A DNA stretch of 46,675 nt, taken from NCBI GenBank assembly GCA_021464525.1, contig JADRCO010000164.1, positions 1 through 46,675 on the forward strand, written 5' to 3'. Within the stretch, counting starts at the first letter, position 1. Each line of letters starts with the position of its first letter. A program made the translations under genes and the position numbers. The stretch comes from Rhizophagus sp. LPA8_4_AMF. Taxonomy: Eukaryota; Glomeromycota; Glomeromycetes; Glomerales; Glomeraceae. Positions 22,170 to 34,860 of the stretch are shown here, piece by piece. Under the pieces are notes generated by a model that saw only the letters and a program-made list of their open reading frames with translations, was not told the origin of the DNA and made no database searches.

Positions 22170-23049
22170 TACTAATATTCCAGATGATAAAGTGATTGAG
22201 ACTATTGAGGATTGCTATTACTTTCGCCAGGCATATTTAAAGGTTTTACTAACTACCATTTTAAGAGATTCAATTTTGGCGTATTATGCCCTATATGTCT
22301 TCTAATTCATATCAACATGTTATTTTTACTCAAAGATGGTACGTTTTTATGCACATATTTACTGTTGGTTTCACGTGGCATAGTTTGTCATTATTATTTT
22401 AAGTAGATGGTGGAAGATTCAAGTTATTGTTTCACGTTGTGTTAATGCCTTCAAGATGGTTTAAGATTGATTTCTGGGATCAGTTTGATTTTATATCTAA
22501 AGAACCTTTTGTCAGAGTATCATCTCAAAAGTATGAAGATAGTAATATGCAAAGTATTTTTTCCTAAGCATTATAACAATATTCGGGAAGTAGAGTTTCG
22601 TCATCATGTACAAAAAAAAAATGGAATATGGTAAACTTATGGGTAATTTTAAGAAGGCTTTAAATTATTCAATAGAGGATAATGATCAAAAGAATTTGAA
22701 TGATATTATTCTATCTTACATTGCTAAACGGAAGAAAAACGTGAAAATGAAGCTTGCTTAGCAAGCATGGAAAGCCAAACTTCAAATAACATGAGATTAA
22801 GAGAAAGTCGTATATATAATGTTGAAAGTATTAAAGGATCCAATAATTCATAAGAGTAAAAGTAAACCTCCTGCTAAACGTTTGAAAGCTTCTAATGAGG
22901 AAAACAGTAAAGTAAATAGTAGGAAAATTTTTAAGGCTAATAATGGTAACAAGGTTGAAGTAACAAATGGACGTAAATGTCGCTTATGTCAAGAAATTGG
23001 ACATTATGCACCAAAGTGTCCTAATAAAGGTTCTAATAAAGAAAACTAG
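22170..23049 (+). pseudogene. MULE-type transposase C-terminal relic (SWIM + zinc knuckle)
   Basis: In-frame blocks separated by stops and shifts read PDDKVIETIEDCYYFRQAYLK, MPYMSSNSYQHVIFTQ, then a decayed SWIM finger (DGTFLCTYLLLVSRGIVCHYYF, where the second Cys and the final His are lost), VLMPSRWFKIDFWDQ, KHYNNIREVEFRHHVQKK, then MEYGKLMGNFKKALNYSIED, and a final open frame from 22819 ending with the zinc knuckle KCRLCQEIGHYAPKCPNK (CX2CX4HX4C type). This order matches the C-terminal third of FAR1/MULE-like transposases. The DDE catalytic part is absent upstream. The element is inactive. Telomere-like repeat DNA lies directly 5'. Confidence 0.7.
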
Positions 23050-24132
23050 TAATAACTAGGCGGAATTTTTAAAATAAGCATATTTTTACTGTTGTTAATT
23101 TTCAAAGTATTTTTTCGCAACTCTCTTTTAAATAAAAAATTGTTCAAAGATCAACGTCATGTGAAAAATCACATGATTTATATTAATACGATGTATCGAC
23201 GAATAAATTTACTCTTTTTTTATATGCAAAAAAAATTACGTTTTTATTTTATTTTTTCTAACTAATAACATTAATAATAATTCATTAAATTTTGCAAATG
23301 CAAATTAAAAATAAGCGTCGTGATAATGAGTGTCGGGATTTTGAATTTTTGGAATTATGATTTTCAGGGTTGTGAACGTCGGGAATGTATTATAACGCGT
23401 CGAGATTTTGAATGGTTCTCAAAAAATTAAAATAACTCTTTTTTTGGCAATTAATATTTGCAGATAAAAGTTGTAGATTTTAAAAATTGAAAAATTGAAA
23501 AAAAAGCAAATATGTCAGCGAAAGAACCATGTCTGTGTAATGATTATCGGTAAAATGAATGGATCCATTTTCGTGAAAAGATGAAAAGATGATAATTATT
23601 ATAAGAACAAAAATGTAAAAAAAAATCACTTTTTTTTACTGTTACATACAATTTCATAATAAATACAGCATGTACTGTACATAGATTAATTAATTGGTCA
23701 ATATATACATATAAAAGTGATCAAAGATCACAAGAAGTAATGCTCGGTATAAATATTCCTTTTCGAGATTGTGATTCGAATAATATGAATTATGAAAAAA
23801 ACGAGTCGAATAATAATTAACTTCAAATAATGTCGATTTTGGAACAATATCAGATTTGTAAAGTTGGTTAAAATAAGTATTTTATTTCCTATTGAATAAA
23901 AATCAAAGTTTCTCATGAAAATATATTATGTTGTAATAACCAGGGTTAACATTGAATTTCTTGATCGAAACTATGATAAATTCATTAATTCAGAAATTTC
24001 GAATAATAATTTTTTTAAAATTCCAATGCTTACTTGCAGTGAGGTACTTCCATTTATAATTCTTCCAATTATAATAATAACACGTTAGTCGCGAGCCGCG
24101 GAACACGATGAATTATCGATCTAAAAAGCACC
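23050..24132. other. Intergenic with dispersed repeat words
   Basis: 23317-23417 repeats GTCGGGATTTTGAATTT-like words that recur near 34601-34640, so a dispersed noncoding repeat is likely. Otherwise AT-rich, no gene seen. Confidence 0.4.
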
Positions 24133-24327
24133 TTAATCATGGCCCAGAATGGTAAATTTTTTGAAGCGATTATCTTCTATCAAGTAATTTGTATCAAAGT
24201 CTAACAGAAACCTTTCCGTTTTTTTTTTCCATTGTGGGAAGCTCGATTTATTGAATCTTAAACTGTTATCTAATTCAAGAAATATTTTGTAGCTAAGACC
24301 ACTCCAACTTGATTCTTCATTTAACAT
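24133..24327 (-). CDS. Small hypothetical ORF (64 residues)
   Basis: The peptide begins MLNEESSWSGLSYKIFLELD and ends RFKKFTILGHD. It is hydrophilic with two Trp, unlike random translations of this AT-rich DNA. There is no recognised domain, signal peptide or nearby partner, and it may be a fragment of a lost gene. Confidence 0.2.
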   Translation of the reverse strand: MLNEESSWSGLSYKIFLELDNSLRFNKSSFPQWKKKTERFLLDFDTNYLIEDNRFKKFTILGHD

Positions 24328-24582
24328 AACCCCCAGTTTTCAGAAAAATGGGAGAAAATAATACATATAATTTAGGCCGGAATTATAAAATCTGGCCAGA
24401 ATTATAAATAAAAATTACATGACATGTATATCCAACCCTATGTTAAACGAAGGATTGGCCTAAATCTCAGATCGAATTTACAGTAATTTCATATAACTTT
24501 TTTCTTTGGATAAATCTTCATATTATATATTTAATAGTCCTTAAACATTAATAATTTAGTATCCCCCTTTGATTAGTCTGTT
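24328..24582. other. Intergenic with (T)CTGGCC(A/G)GAATTA repeat words
   Basis: TTAGGCCGGAATTATAAA and CTGGCCAGAATTATAAA near 24373-24410 recur at 25386-25400 and in the arms of the 3.5-5.1 kb inverted repeat, pointing to a common dispersed element. Confidence 0.4.
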
Positions 24583-25078
24583 ATGTTAGCAGGCTTAGCA
24601 TTCCTTTTCAATATATTCCAAAATTATTTAGCTAGAGATGGCCGTTTTACTCAAGATCAAGTGATCAAATTTTGTAAATATGAAATCTTTGGCGGTTTAG
24701 GCTGCCCGACATTAAAACTGAATCGATATATTTTAGATATATATGATTTGTTGTAGATTGTCGCGAAATACTTGTAAATAAACTTTTGATTATAGCGTTA
24801 TCTATATTAATCAAATTATATTTTATTAAGGAACAAATTCAGGTTAAAGAAGAACAAGTTAAAAAGCTCTCTCACAATTCCGAAGAAACTCAACAATTTC
24901 TATCTTATCATGGCACTAAATTTATATTACAATGAAAGTTCTAATATTTCCTCCATTAATTCTCTAATATCCATTTTTTGTAAATGTTATATAGTAATTC
25001 CTCCTCCTACTAGCATTTCGCAAGTTTGTGCTGTTCTTATGCAGTCAATCCTCGTTATAACGAAAGAATTTCGGATGT
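24583..25078 (+). pseudogene. Possible broken gene of unknown family
   Basis: An ATG frame of 57 codons (24583-24756) reads LAGLAFLFNIFQNYLARDGR then FTQDQVIKFCKYEIFGGLGC, which looks like real protein. After an acceptor-like TTTTATTAAG at 24830 a second stretch follows with either EQIQVKEEQVKKLSHNSEET (frame 0, then a stop) or, joined in phase 2, a longer open frame to TAA at 25078. The two do not join convincingly. The end overlaps a pogo-like terminal repeat at 25042, so the tail is probably not native coding sequence. Confidence 0.25.
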
Positions 25079-25807
25079 AAAGAAGCTATTGTAATCAATT
25101 TTAGTTTTACATATTAAAAAAGTTTTTTCTGCTTCATAGAACTTTTTTTTTTACAAATTTCATTTTTTGACAACCTTTATATAATTCATACACATATTGC
25201 CACGAACACTCTTACAAATAACGTATAGTAAAATACATTTTCCGCGATAATTCGATCAATATTGATGCTAAAAAATGCGAATTTACTACCATAGGATCCC
25301 TCTCATCGAGACAAATCCAATGGTATAATATCACTTGAAAACAGGTGTATGTAGTATAAGGAATTTTCAAAACCCCCTGTAATACGCAATTCTGGCCGGA
25401 ATTAACATATAAACTCTACGAAAATATATCGGGTCCTAGAATAAGGCTGCACCTCTACTTAATATATTAAATTCACAATTATTTGACACTCACTCTATAT
25501 TTTAATAATTTACAATTATTTTACACTCGAACTCTAATTAAAATAATAATTCATTAAATATTAAAATGAGCGAATTAAATCTTAAAATAATATTAACAGA
25601 TATAAATTTTAGTAATAAATATTTATATTGTACTTATACTGTATCACTTAATTAGTATTTAAATCATAAAAAGGGGTGCATAAACTTGCATATTTTGATG
25701 GTATAAAAGAAAGGTTAAAAAGATTCGCATGTTATTAGTACGTTAAATCTCAAAAATTTTCCGAGTTTAACTTCTAAAATATCCATTATTCAAAAAAGAT
25801 AAAAAAA
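25079..25807. other. Intergenic; upstream region of the membrane-protein gene
   Basis: 25260-25335 is a diverged reverse-complement relative of the GCATCAAT...CCAATGG segment found in the 3.5-4.1 kb region. The remainder is AT-rich. Confidence 0.4.
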
Positions 25808-28800
25808 ATGTGGATAATACGAGGGAAATCGACGAAAATATTATTTTCGTTAATTTTTTCGATTATATTATGCTCGTTTCCATTATTTACAATAGCAGAT
25901 ATAAGAACATTTTCTCATAAGGAGAAAATTGATGATTATGGACCAACAGCAATACCTCTTGTGTGGGATTCAAAAGTATTTGACAATGGTACAATGGTAA
26001 TAAGAATAGTTAGAAAAGATCCAAATGCGATACCACAACCAAATAAAATTTGTTTCATTAATATGTTTTCATTAAGAATTATTAACCTTGATGGAACAGT
26101 TATTGAAAAAGATTATAATTTAGATATTCCAACATTTAATTATTGTGCTTTTCAAAATGGAACTTTAATTGAAGATTTAATGAAATATGATTTAATTCGT
26201 AAGGATCAAATTTTAATTACTTATTATAAAGCTACAAAATCTAATGATTTTGATACATACAAAGAATGGGGAATTGTAATTGATTTGGATGGCAATGTAT
26301 TAAGCCGTACAGAATTTGGACCCGCATTTATTGATGGAGTCTCACAAAGGATTTTACCAGAGAAAAGTAAAATACAATTTAATATTAATAGAGAAAAAGG
26401 GTTTCTTAGATATAATTGGAAAAAAATTACAGATGATGAAATTATTGAATGGCAACAATATAGAATTGAACCTGATGGAAGTTTTACAAGCTTAACAGTT
26501 GGAAATATTGCATCTAATATTTTTACAGCTGTATCTATGTCAACAGCTGATGAAGGTTACGCTATCGTATTCGCAAATAGTATAAATTATTTTAATACAA
26601 CAAATCCATTCTTACCACAAGGCCAATTATTCATTTTACCTATTGGATATAATCAACTCTCTGTTTCCCCTTTCTTACTTTATCAAACAGTTGTACCAAA
26701 TTTAACAATTTCTGGTTTAATATGTAATATCGCATATGTTGCAGTTGGGAAAGTTTGTTTTTTAATAGCTAGACAAAATGATCCTACTGGAATACTTCCC
26801 GATAAAGATTTTAATATTAAAATTGATTTCTTATCTTCAAGTTCTGTTACATCTTTTCAAGACATTAATGAATTTCTTCCTTCACATATGGGACTTGATT
26901 GGACACCACATAGTTTAACATTCGGCGGGTATTTGTTAACAAATACTTCCTTTGGTACTAATAGTTTTATGTATGGATATTTATTTGATGAATATAATAA
27001 GAAACTTATCAATTGGGAATTTCCTGAACCTGTACCGACAAATTTAATGGGAATATTTGAAATATTGCCACATAATAATACTCTCCTAATTGCTCAAAAA
27101 GAAATAGTTAATTCTTGGCAATTCAAAGTAATCGACTTGCCTAAATTTGCTGGTAATAGAGACAATGGTTATTCTAATTTAAATGTTGAATCAACTATTC
27201 CTACAATTAAATCTACTGTAAATCCTAATTTAGATAGAATGTCTATTAAATTTTATGATCCTGTAGCTCTTTCTACAGGTAAATTATCAATTTATCAGAA
27301 AGATGGTGATAAAACTTATTTACGTCAATCATTTCAACCATATTTTTTATCAATAGAAAATGATGGTAGAACTCTTACTGGTAAAATATTAGATAGTACT
27401 TTTAGCGTATCAAACGGAAATTATTATATTAAGATGGATAATGATGTCGTTAAAGATAAAGTAACTAGTGAACCAATGTTAGGTATTAGAGAGAATATTT
27501 GGATTTTTACTACTGAGGAAAGAATAGATCAATTATCTCCTTCAACTACGGGTTTATTACGTTTAACTCCTGAGGGTACTCAATATTTTGATAATTTAAC
27601 TTCAGATCAACAATCTTTTTTCTTTAATAATTTATTAAATGATTTATCTTATGCTGTTCCTATAACTCGATCACGTCTTAATAGTAATGGAAGAACTCAA
27701 ATGGATAATAGTATAAAAGAAAAACAATATTTAATTTCTATAGATATTAAAGAAACTAGAATTGAGAATGACATAAGTGCTGAGACTGTTATTAAATATC
27801 TTGATACTATGGTTACACATAAAGATCAAACTCCGATTGGTGAAGGTCAGACAACTCAACACTTGGACGAAAAATATGGTTTCGTCCGTTCACGTGAGTA
27901 CCTTTATAATGGAATGACGAGTGACTTTAACTGTATATATATACTAACTAATTCTTTTCGTATAATAGCGAATTTATTGGAAAAATACAAGTTCGAATTA
28001 TTAGGCGTATTCTTATTTGTTGGACTTTTGATGGGTTTATTCTTTTTCGCTCAGAGAAGGGATAGCAACGTAACGTATTCTCTAAAGAATTCTTATAATC
28101 ACATTAAATTATATAAATATTTTTAATATTTTTTAGGGTAATAATATTGCTATTTTACAACTGGGTATGATTATTTTCGATTTGGTTATGGATATTCTTT
28201 TCGTTAGTAGTAACGCTATAGATATTCCTATACTTTATTTTCCAAGGTATTGTGATGACATAATTTCGTTTATTTTTTTCTTTACATTCTTACTAACTTT
28301 ATTGTCCTTTCTTCTGCGAATAGTGTCTTTTTTTTAGTAATGCCTGTAGGAATAAACACAATATTAGCTATCTCTATTGTTTCAAAAGAAATTGCAAACA
28401 CAAAATTTAATCAATGGTTTAGGGCTAATGAAAAAGTTGCATTCTTGTTTACCATATTAGCTGGTGCTGATATCAAAGCATTAAATATTTTATATTCAAA
28501 ATTAGCAGGTTTTTCATCTTTAAAAGCTCCTTTTTCTGAATCACTTAAAGAAAAGATACTTTGGGGTTCTTGCCTGAGCATTTTTACTGAAGATATTCCT
28601 CAAGTAGCCATTCAGGTAAGAATCATGGTACTAAAAATTTATTTTTATTTGGAGAGGCTAACTAACATATTCTCCATTTATACTGATTATAGATTTATTA
28701 TATGCGGAAATTTTATTTTCATGATATTATTCCTTTTCTTACATTAATTTCTTCAACTTTAAATTTAACAATAAATATAATTAGTAGATTATATAATGTA

Positions 28801-28950
28801 ACAAATCGTGTGATAAATCGAAATGCATCTAATTATATTCATGATTCGGATGATTCGGATGATTCGAATGATTCGAATGATTTAGATGATTTAGATGATT
28901 TAGATGCTGTAATACTTCTGAATAGTAAAAAAAAGATTAAAAGGAAGTAA
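25808..28950 (+). CDS. Secreted/multi-pass membrane protein with large extracellular domain
   Basis: Exons: 25808-27893, 27969-28069, 28137-28246, 28324-28615, 28693-28950. They total 2847 nt, or 948 residues, all in phase. A signal peptide is clear (KILFSLIFSIILCSFPLFTI, residues 10-29). A ~660-residue mostly beta-rich ectodomain follows, with N-glycosylation sites such as NGT and NNT. Membrane segments begin at LLGVFLFVGLLMGLFFFAQ, then IAILQLGMIIFDLVMDILFV, VFFLVMPVGINTILAISIV and IIPFLTLISSTLNLTINII. Between them lies IFTEDIPQVAIQ, which recalls the E-x-P-Q segment of XK-related proteins, a weak similarity only. The C-terminus has DSDD/SND/LDD repeats and ends KKKIKRK. The 75-nt intron at 27894 has no stop and a multiple of three bases. 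Role unknown; a receptor or transport function is inference. It is convergent with the channel gene ending at 29443. Confidence 0.8.
28846..28910 (+). repeat. GATGATTCG/GATTTA microsatellite-like coding repeat
   Basis: Repeats of 9 bp, first GATGATTCG-type and then GATGATTTA-type, encode an acidic Asp/Ser/Asn/Leu tail in the last exon of the membrane protein. Confidence 0.7.
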
Positions 28951-29442
28951 TCGTTAAAAACATTAATCAGAATATGTAGCACTTCTACTGCAAGATTATT
29001 TAGGGATGTACTAAAATTGAAATATAAGTAGGGTAGAAATTAGAAGGAATTTATTTTTTTTTTAAAAAACAAAATTGTATTATCTCTAAAAAATAAACAT
29101 AGCATTCATTTTACATCATCTAAAAAGTACACACAAAAAGGTTTCTTAAACATTACTGAATTCTTTTTTCTTTAGAATAAATTATTATATAAAAATGTTG
29201 TTTTAAAAAAGAATTTAATTAATGTAGTCTCAACTTTTCAATTCCGTGATAAAGCATGCAACGAAAAAAGAAAACTTTTCCAGTAATAAAAATGTCCCTT
29301 CCTCCATACTTAGAAAACCTTTTAGTAAAGCACGAAATTTATTTTTAGAATGATAATAATTTGATTGATAAAGATAATAATCAGATTCTAATGATAATCT
29401 CAATATATTATATCATAACATCATAATTATGTACTATAGTAG
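28951..29442. other. Intergenic between two convergent genes
   Basis: AT-rich DNA of 492 bp holds the 3' ends of both neighbours. AATAAA-like words occur (for example CTAAAAAATAAACA near 29087). No further gene is seen. Confidence 0.5.
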
Positions 29443-32400
29443 CTAATTGACAGGATTATTTTGAATATTAAGTTTGTTTAATAATTCTTGCTTTAACTCC
29501 GGGAATCCATCAGTATTCCATTCACCATTACTAATCATTTGTTTAATCTTTTCTCGAGTCTTATCGACATTGGCATAATAATATCTTGAAAAATTAAGTT
29601 TGTTAAAAATTAGTAAAAAATATCAAAGTATCAATTAAATAAAATCATCGTATAAAAAAAATACTACTAAATTAAACATACATTACTTCAGGAAACCATG
29701 TTTGCCAACGTCTCTGATATGGTAATAGATAAAATAACTCAATTTCGGCTAGGATCTATAAGAAAAGATTTTAAAAATTTGCAAAATCTTTTTTAAAAAA
29801 GAATAAACTATTTAAATAAGATGAATATTATACCTCCGCCTTCTGTATCAAATATGAAACTCTATCCTTGTCTTTTTCAATCGCCATATTAATTAATCCA
29901 ATAAACAAATTCATAAGATACACGACGATCAAGAATGAGAATAAAACCATCAATATTACAAGCGGTGGATTATTTTTATATGACCAGTGAGATAATGCAC
30001 TTGAATCACCTAAATAATACCAAAGACCACGTGATCAAGAATAAATGTATTAATTGAAAGATTTAAATTAATAATTTGTCAAGATATTTGTAATATATAT
30101 ATATAAAACATACCTGTCAAGAATAAATACATTGCGAAAAGAGAAGTTCCATAATCAGTAAACATGTTTGTATTTTCATCGGGCTGTTCAATCATGAATT
30201 GATTAGAATCGGTAGTTCCATCATTAAATATTTTATATTTAGGATTCACATTCCAAGGATTATTAGAATCATCATTAAACTTGGGGTTATCAAGAGAATA
30301 ATCAGATGTTGGTGATAATAAAATATAAAATGCGTGTGCAAAACTTATTATAATAATAAACAGGACTACTAAAAATGAAACAATCTGTTTTGCAACGCTA
30401 ATGATAATTGCAAAATATACACCAAAAGATTCAAATGCTCTAAAAAATAATAAAAATTTTATATCTAAAAATAAGCATGAAAAAGAGAGTAACCAAACGT
30501 TTCTATCATTTGTTAAAAGCCAATAAATAGAAGTATAAATTGGGAACAGATATGCAATTATATCTAAAATGATGTTAAATAAAAATGAAAAATTACATTT
30601 TTTTTTTTTGCTTAAAATGAAAGGATAAAACATTTACTGTATACGTACCAAATAAATTCCAAATATCATGAATCCATTTAACAGGGTTATAAATCATCTG
30701 ACGAATTTCAAAGCTAAGATGAATAAATCCAAGTATAATTGAAGTAATTAAAAGTTGGTTTTGAATAGTATTATTAATTTGCCGTTGAGGAATTGCAGCA
30801 ACAGAAAAACATCCAAGTAAAGCTATAAATCCAATCCAAATTATTGCATAATAATATTTTCCATAAGTATTCCATTTAAAATTAATTAATGCTTCACCGG
30901 TCCATGTTTTATAAATTTCTCTATTTATCGTTTCAGCAAATGGACTAGGTCGAGGCCTAATTAATTCCCAAACCCAATTATAATCTTGTGGATAATTAAC
31001 GAACTTAATATAAGGAACCATAAAAGTGATGGTAGGAATTGATATATTATTTGACCTGATTTTTGAAAATTTTAAGAGTTTATCAAAGTACACCCCAGAA
31101 AATATGTCATTCCTATAAATATCATTAATAAAATGATATTTTGATAATATGAAAAATGTAGGGATAAAAATGGGCAACATTAAGAGCATAATTAAAAGCT
31201 GAATTGCAAATGATATTGTTATTACAATTGATTCCTTTCTTTTTTCAGTGATTATAAATAGTAAATGCTGGTATTTTGTCCATAAAATAGATCGAGACAA
31301 ATTAACTAATTGAGGATTTTGGAAAAAAGAATAAAGATGTAAATCGTTACTTTGATACTCTATATTATATAAAGGAGAATCTATAATCATGGTTGTTTCT
31401 GATGAATATTTTGAAATATACTCTGGGTAATATTCATTCAATATTTGTGATTTAGAAGTTATAATGCTTAAAAATAATTTATTATTTCTTAAATCTTGTT
31501 TAAAATAAATTATGCATTTTTTGTAAATATCTTCCACCAATTCTAAATTATGTTCTTTAATTGCAAATTTTAACAATTCAGCACCATTTTTCAAAAGACT
31601 TTCCTTATTATCTTTTACAAATGAAACCCATTCATCATTTGATTTAAAACTATTATAATTTGATATAGGTAAAGTGAAATTTAAAAATACTTTTTTATAA
31701 TGATATCGTAAAAATTTCATGCATTTTTTAATAACTTGTTTATATTGTTCTTTATCTTCTTGATATTTCACTATATCTTGTTTTGTTGGAGAATTCTTTA
31801 AGTATAAATCTGTGAAATAAAAATATTTCAAAGAAATAGAATTATTATTTTCGTTAAGATGATAAATTAAAAGACCAATTGTTGTTAATATGACAATATC
31901 CCTATTATTATTATATAATTTGATTCCACGTAAAAAAATTCCTTCTCTTTTTATATTAAAATTTTTAATTCTCGTGATAATTGAATTCCATTCACCATTT
32001 TCATCCTTTTTTAAAACTTGTAATTCAATGTTTTTATTTTCAATCTTTATTTTCCATTTAATTAAATCTTGAATTAATTCACGCTCAATTTTATAACTTT
32101 TTGCTTTTTTTATAAATGCATATATAGTATCTGTATATAAAAGAATACTTAAGTATTCGTACGTATCATCACATTTGACGTTCCAGCTTTCATCGTTTTC
32201 ATCGTTTTCACTATTTAATTCATTAGAATGTTTTAATGAAAACCTTATATCAAACTTAAATTTAATCTTCCAAATGAATCCATCCAGAATTCCAAATGCA
32301 TATTTAGTCGTGTAATCAAACAAAATCGGTAGATTTGGTAATTTTTTTCCATTATATTCGTTTGGTAGTTTATCATTCTCCTTTAATTGGTTTAAAAATT

Positions 32401-33508
32401 CTTTCCAACAATCTTTCATGATGGAATTCCAAATTTCACTACTCGATACATCATCAAATAAAGAAAATAACGATAGTAATAAAGGATTTAAGCCAGGATG
32501 TCTCATAAAATTATAGAGTTGAATATCTAAATAAAGATTGATGTTAAATAATAAAGCTTAATAGTAGTAATATAATTTTTTTTTATCTTAAAACAAATCA
32601 ATACCGTTATTTATATTCAAAGAAACAATAGGAATTTCTAATTCAATCGAATAAATAATAATTTTATCATCGATTTTTAGACAAATAAACTTTTCATTAC
32701 ATAAAATCTTAATGTTTTCTTCTTCAAACTAATAGTAAATAATAATTAATGATTATTTACTTTCGAATAGTTTCAAACAAATAATTTTTATTACCTCATT
32801 CTTATTTACAAATATTTTCATACGTTTCCCGGTAAGAATATTCAATGCGTAAATGCAGTCGTTTGAAATTAGATAAAGTTTATCATATTTTGATATACTA
32901 AGCAATTTAACATCATCAGTTATCATATAAATTTTTTTGCATGTCCATTTGTTATTTTTAGTTTGCGTAGAATAAACCCAAATAATTTTATTATCACCAG
33001 CTGAATGATTAATATCACTATATAATATAAGTTCATCTTTCAAGTTAAAAACACAATAATACGAAGTAAGATGTTTGCAAAAATATAATTCAATTTTTTG
33101 ATCATTATTCATATCGATTATTTCTAACAAAATGTCATTAAATAATTATTTATTTAGTTATAATAATTTTTTTTTTTTTAATTTTGCGTTATAAAATAAT
33201 TATTATTTACCTATAGATTTGTTATCATTATAGATATACACGAGCTTCTTATCATCGGAAACACGTATTTGGTTCAGATTTTCGATTGTATCATTTATTT
33301 TAACAGAAATGTCCAATTTAAGTTTTCCTTCATCTATATCTTTAACATTCCACCCGACAATTGAATGATCTTCTTCGCTATACGTAACGAGATATTGACC
33401 TTTTGGAGATACTTCTATTTTGGTAATAGGTTTACCGGTATGTGGGTTATCATCATCATCTTTTTCTGTAGTTTCTACGGGAATTATTACTTGGCCTTCG
33501 TGATTCAT
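29443..33508 (-). CDS. TRP-like ion channel (Ion_trans type), second paralog
   Basis: Exons in transcript order: 33508-33211, 33123-32795, 32728-32605, 32526-30649, 30563-30114, 30009-29834, 29755-29682, 29584-29443. They total 3471 nt, or 1156 residues, and every junction is in phase. The N-terminus has WD-like blades (KGQYLVTYSEEDHSIVGWNV; EIIDMNNDQKIELYFC). A helical middle leads to membrane segments: ESIVITISFAIQLLIMLLML, GKYYYAIIWIGFIALLGCF, LLITSIILGFIHLSFEIRQM, then S4-S5 FLLFFRAFESFGVYFAIIIS and IIISFAHAFYILLS. The pore region is FAMYLFLTGDSSALSHW, followed by S6 (VLFSFLIVVYLMNLFIGLI) and NMAIEKDKDRVSYLIQKAE. The tail ends with EWNTDGFPELKQELL. A cation channel of intracellular or plasma membrane is the likely role. 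Acidic D in the TGD pore motif fits calcium permeation, but this is inference. Confidence 0.87.
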
Positions 33509-33799
33509 TTGATAATCAGAACTTAGAAGGCTTAAATTTATTTAATCTCCCAAAAAATGTGTAATGAAGACATATATATATATATATTTCCTTATTAGCC
33601 AACTGAATATTGTCGTACGATACACCTTTTATATATTTATTAGGAGTTTCTTATTTTATGCCATGATCATCGTCGGGGAATTGATTATATGCTTAATTAT
33701 TTATATGTTTTGTTTTGTGTTTTAGTGTTTTTGTACAGAAATTGTACGTAAAATATACGTAATCTATCAATTTCAATAATTTTGAAAAACCACAATAAG
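33509..33799. other. Upstream region of the second channel gene
   Basis: It includes an alternating TATATATA tract at 33571-33586, about 65-80 bp before the start codon on the minus strand, which may serve as a TATA element. Confidence 0.35.
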
Positions 33800-33912
33800 T
33801 CCCTGTAATAAATTTCATCCGTAATTTCTGTAAAAACTCCATGAATATGATACATTTACGGAAATAACTTGGAATAAAAAAAACACGGAATAAATTTTTT
33901 ATAGGGAATCGT
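33800..33912 (+). repeat. Dispersed ~80-bp repeat, copy A
   Basis: It shares with 34655-34740 the order CCATGAA(T/A)ATGATACATT, ACGG, AACACGGA and TTTTTATAGGG. A third copy lies inverted at 13665-13757. Confidence 0.55.
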
Positions 33913-34124
33913 ATTTGCAACAGGGCGGACATATATATCATCCGAATTTGCCGATCATTGTCGCGTGTCTATTTTTGAAATTTTTTACATGTAAATTCTA
34001 CAGATCAACATTTAAACACAAGCTAACATTATTCCAAAAATGTGATATACTTTATTTTTTTTTTTTGCAAAATCGAAATATTAATCTGATATAAATAATG
34101 ATTTAGAATTATTTATAACTCATC

Positions 34125-34390
34125 ATTAATTTCGCAGCAAAAATTTATTAAATATCGTAATTTTGTAGCACAATTTAGAAATTTAATGGAATTAAATTTA
34201 ATAAATTTTGTGGCACAATTTGTATATTAATTTGTGACATTAATTTATTAATTTGTGATACATTTTATTAATTTGTTGCATTAATTTATTAATTTGTGGT
34301 ACAATTTGTATATTAATTTGTGGCATTAATTGGCATTAATTTATTAATTTGTGGTACAATTTATTAATTTCATATTAATTCATTAAATTC
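34125..34390 (+). repeat. Tandem repeat of TTAATTTGTGGCA-type units
   Basis: Units of about 20-40 bp mix ATTTATTAATTTGTGG, TACAATTTGTATATTAATTTG and GCATTAATTTATTAATTTG. They carry no coding signal. Confidence 0.7.
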
Positions 34391-34654
34391 TCCGATAATG
34401 AAAATGGAACGGATTACATTATTTTTACTATAGATTGTATATAATATAGACAATATTTATGCAAAGTTTCAAGTTTCGCCCACGCGTATTCACCTTCGCC
34501 CATCAATTTTTATCCAATGATCCCTATACAGTATAAAATATACTTAATACTTTTTATTGATGTAATTTTAATATATATAGTTATAATAATAGTCGGAATA
34601 AAACATGTCGGGATTTTGGATTGTTGGATTGTCGATACCGATTTAAGGCTATAA

Positions 34655-34740
34655 ATTCCATGAAAATGATACATTCACGGGAAAAACATGGAATTATAAA
34701 ACACGGATCATTCGGATCAACATTTTTTCATAGGGCAATA
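34655..34740 (+). repeat. Dispersed ~80-bp repeat, copy B
   Basis: It starts TCCATGAAAATGATACATTC and ends TTTTCATAGGGCAAT. The preceding GTCGGGATTTTGGATT word (34604) also occurs near 23330. Confidence 0.55.
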
Positions 34741-34860
34741 GATGAACAGTTATCAGCATTTTTTAGTTTAGAGGCTTTTGACGACAACTCATCATCTATC
34801 AATCACAGAAATACAAAAATACCTTTATTCGATGCGTTCTTTATTACGATGAGCTTTTAA

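Noticed and set aside
30593..30648. Extension of the second channel gene's long exon through VNVLSFHF to a stop
   Set aside because: A GTACGT donor at 30648 and an acceptor before 30563 join the S2-S3 region in phase; the extension is intron.
34621..34860. 79-codon plus-strand frame
   Set aside because: It overlaps a dispersed repeat copy and has no conserved pattern.
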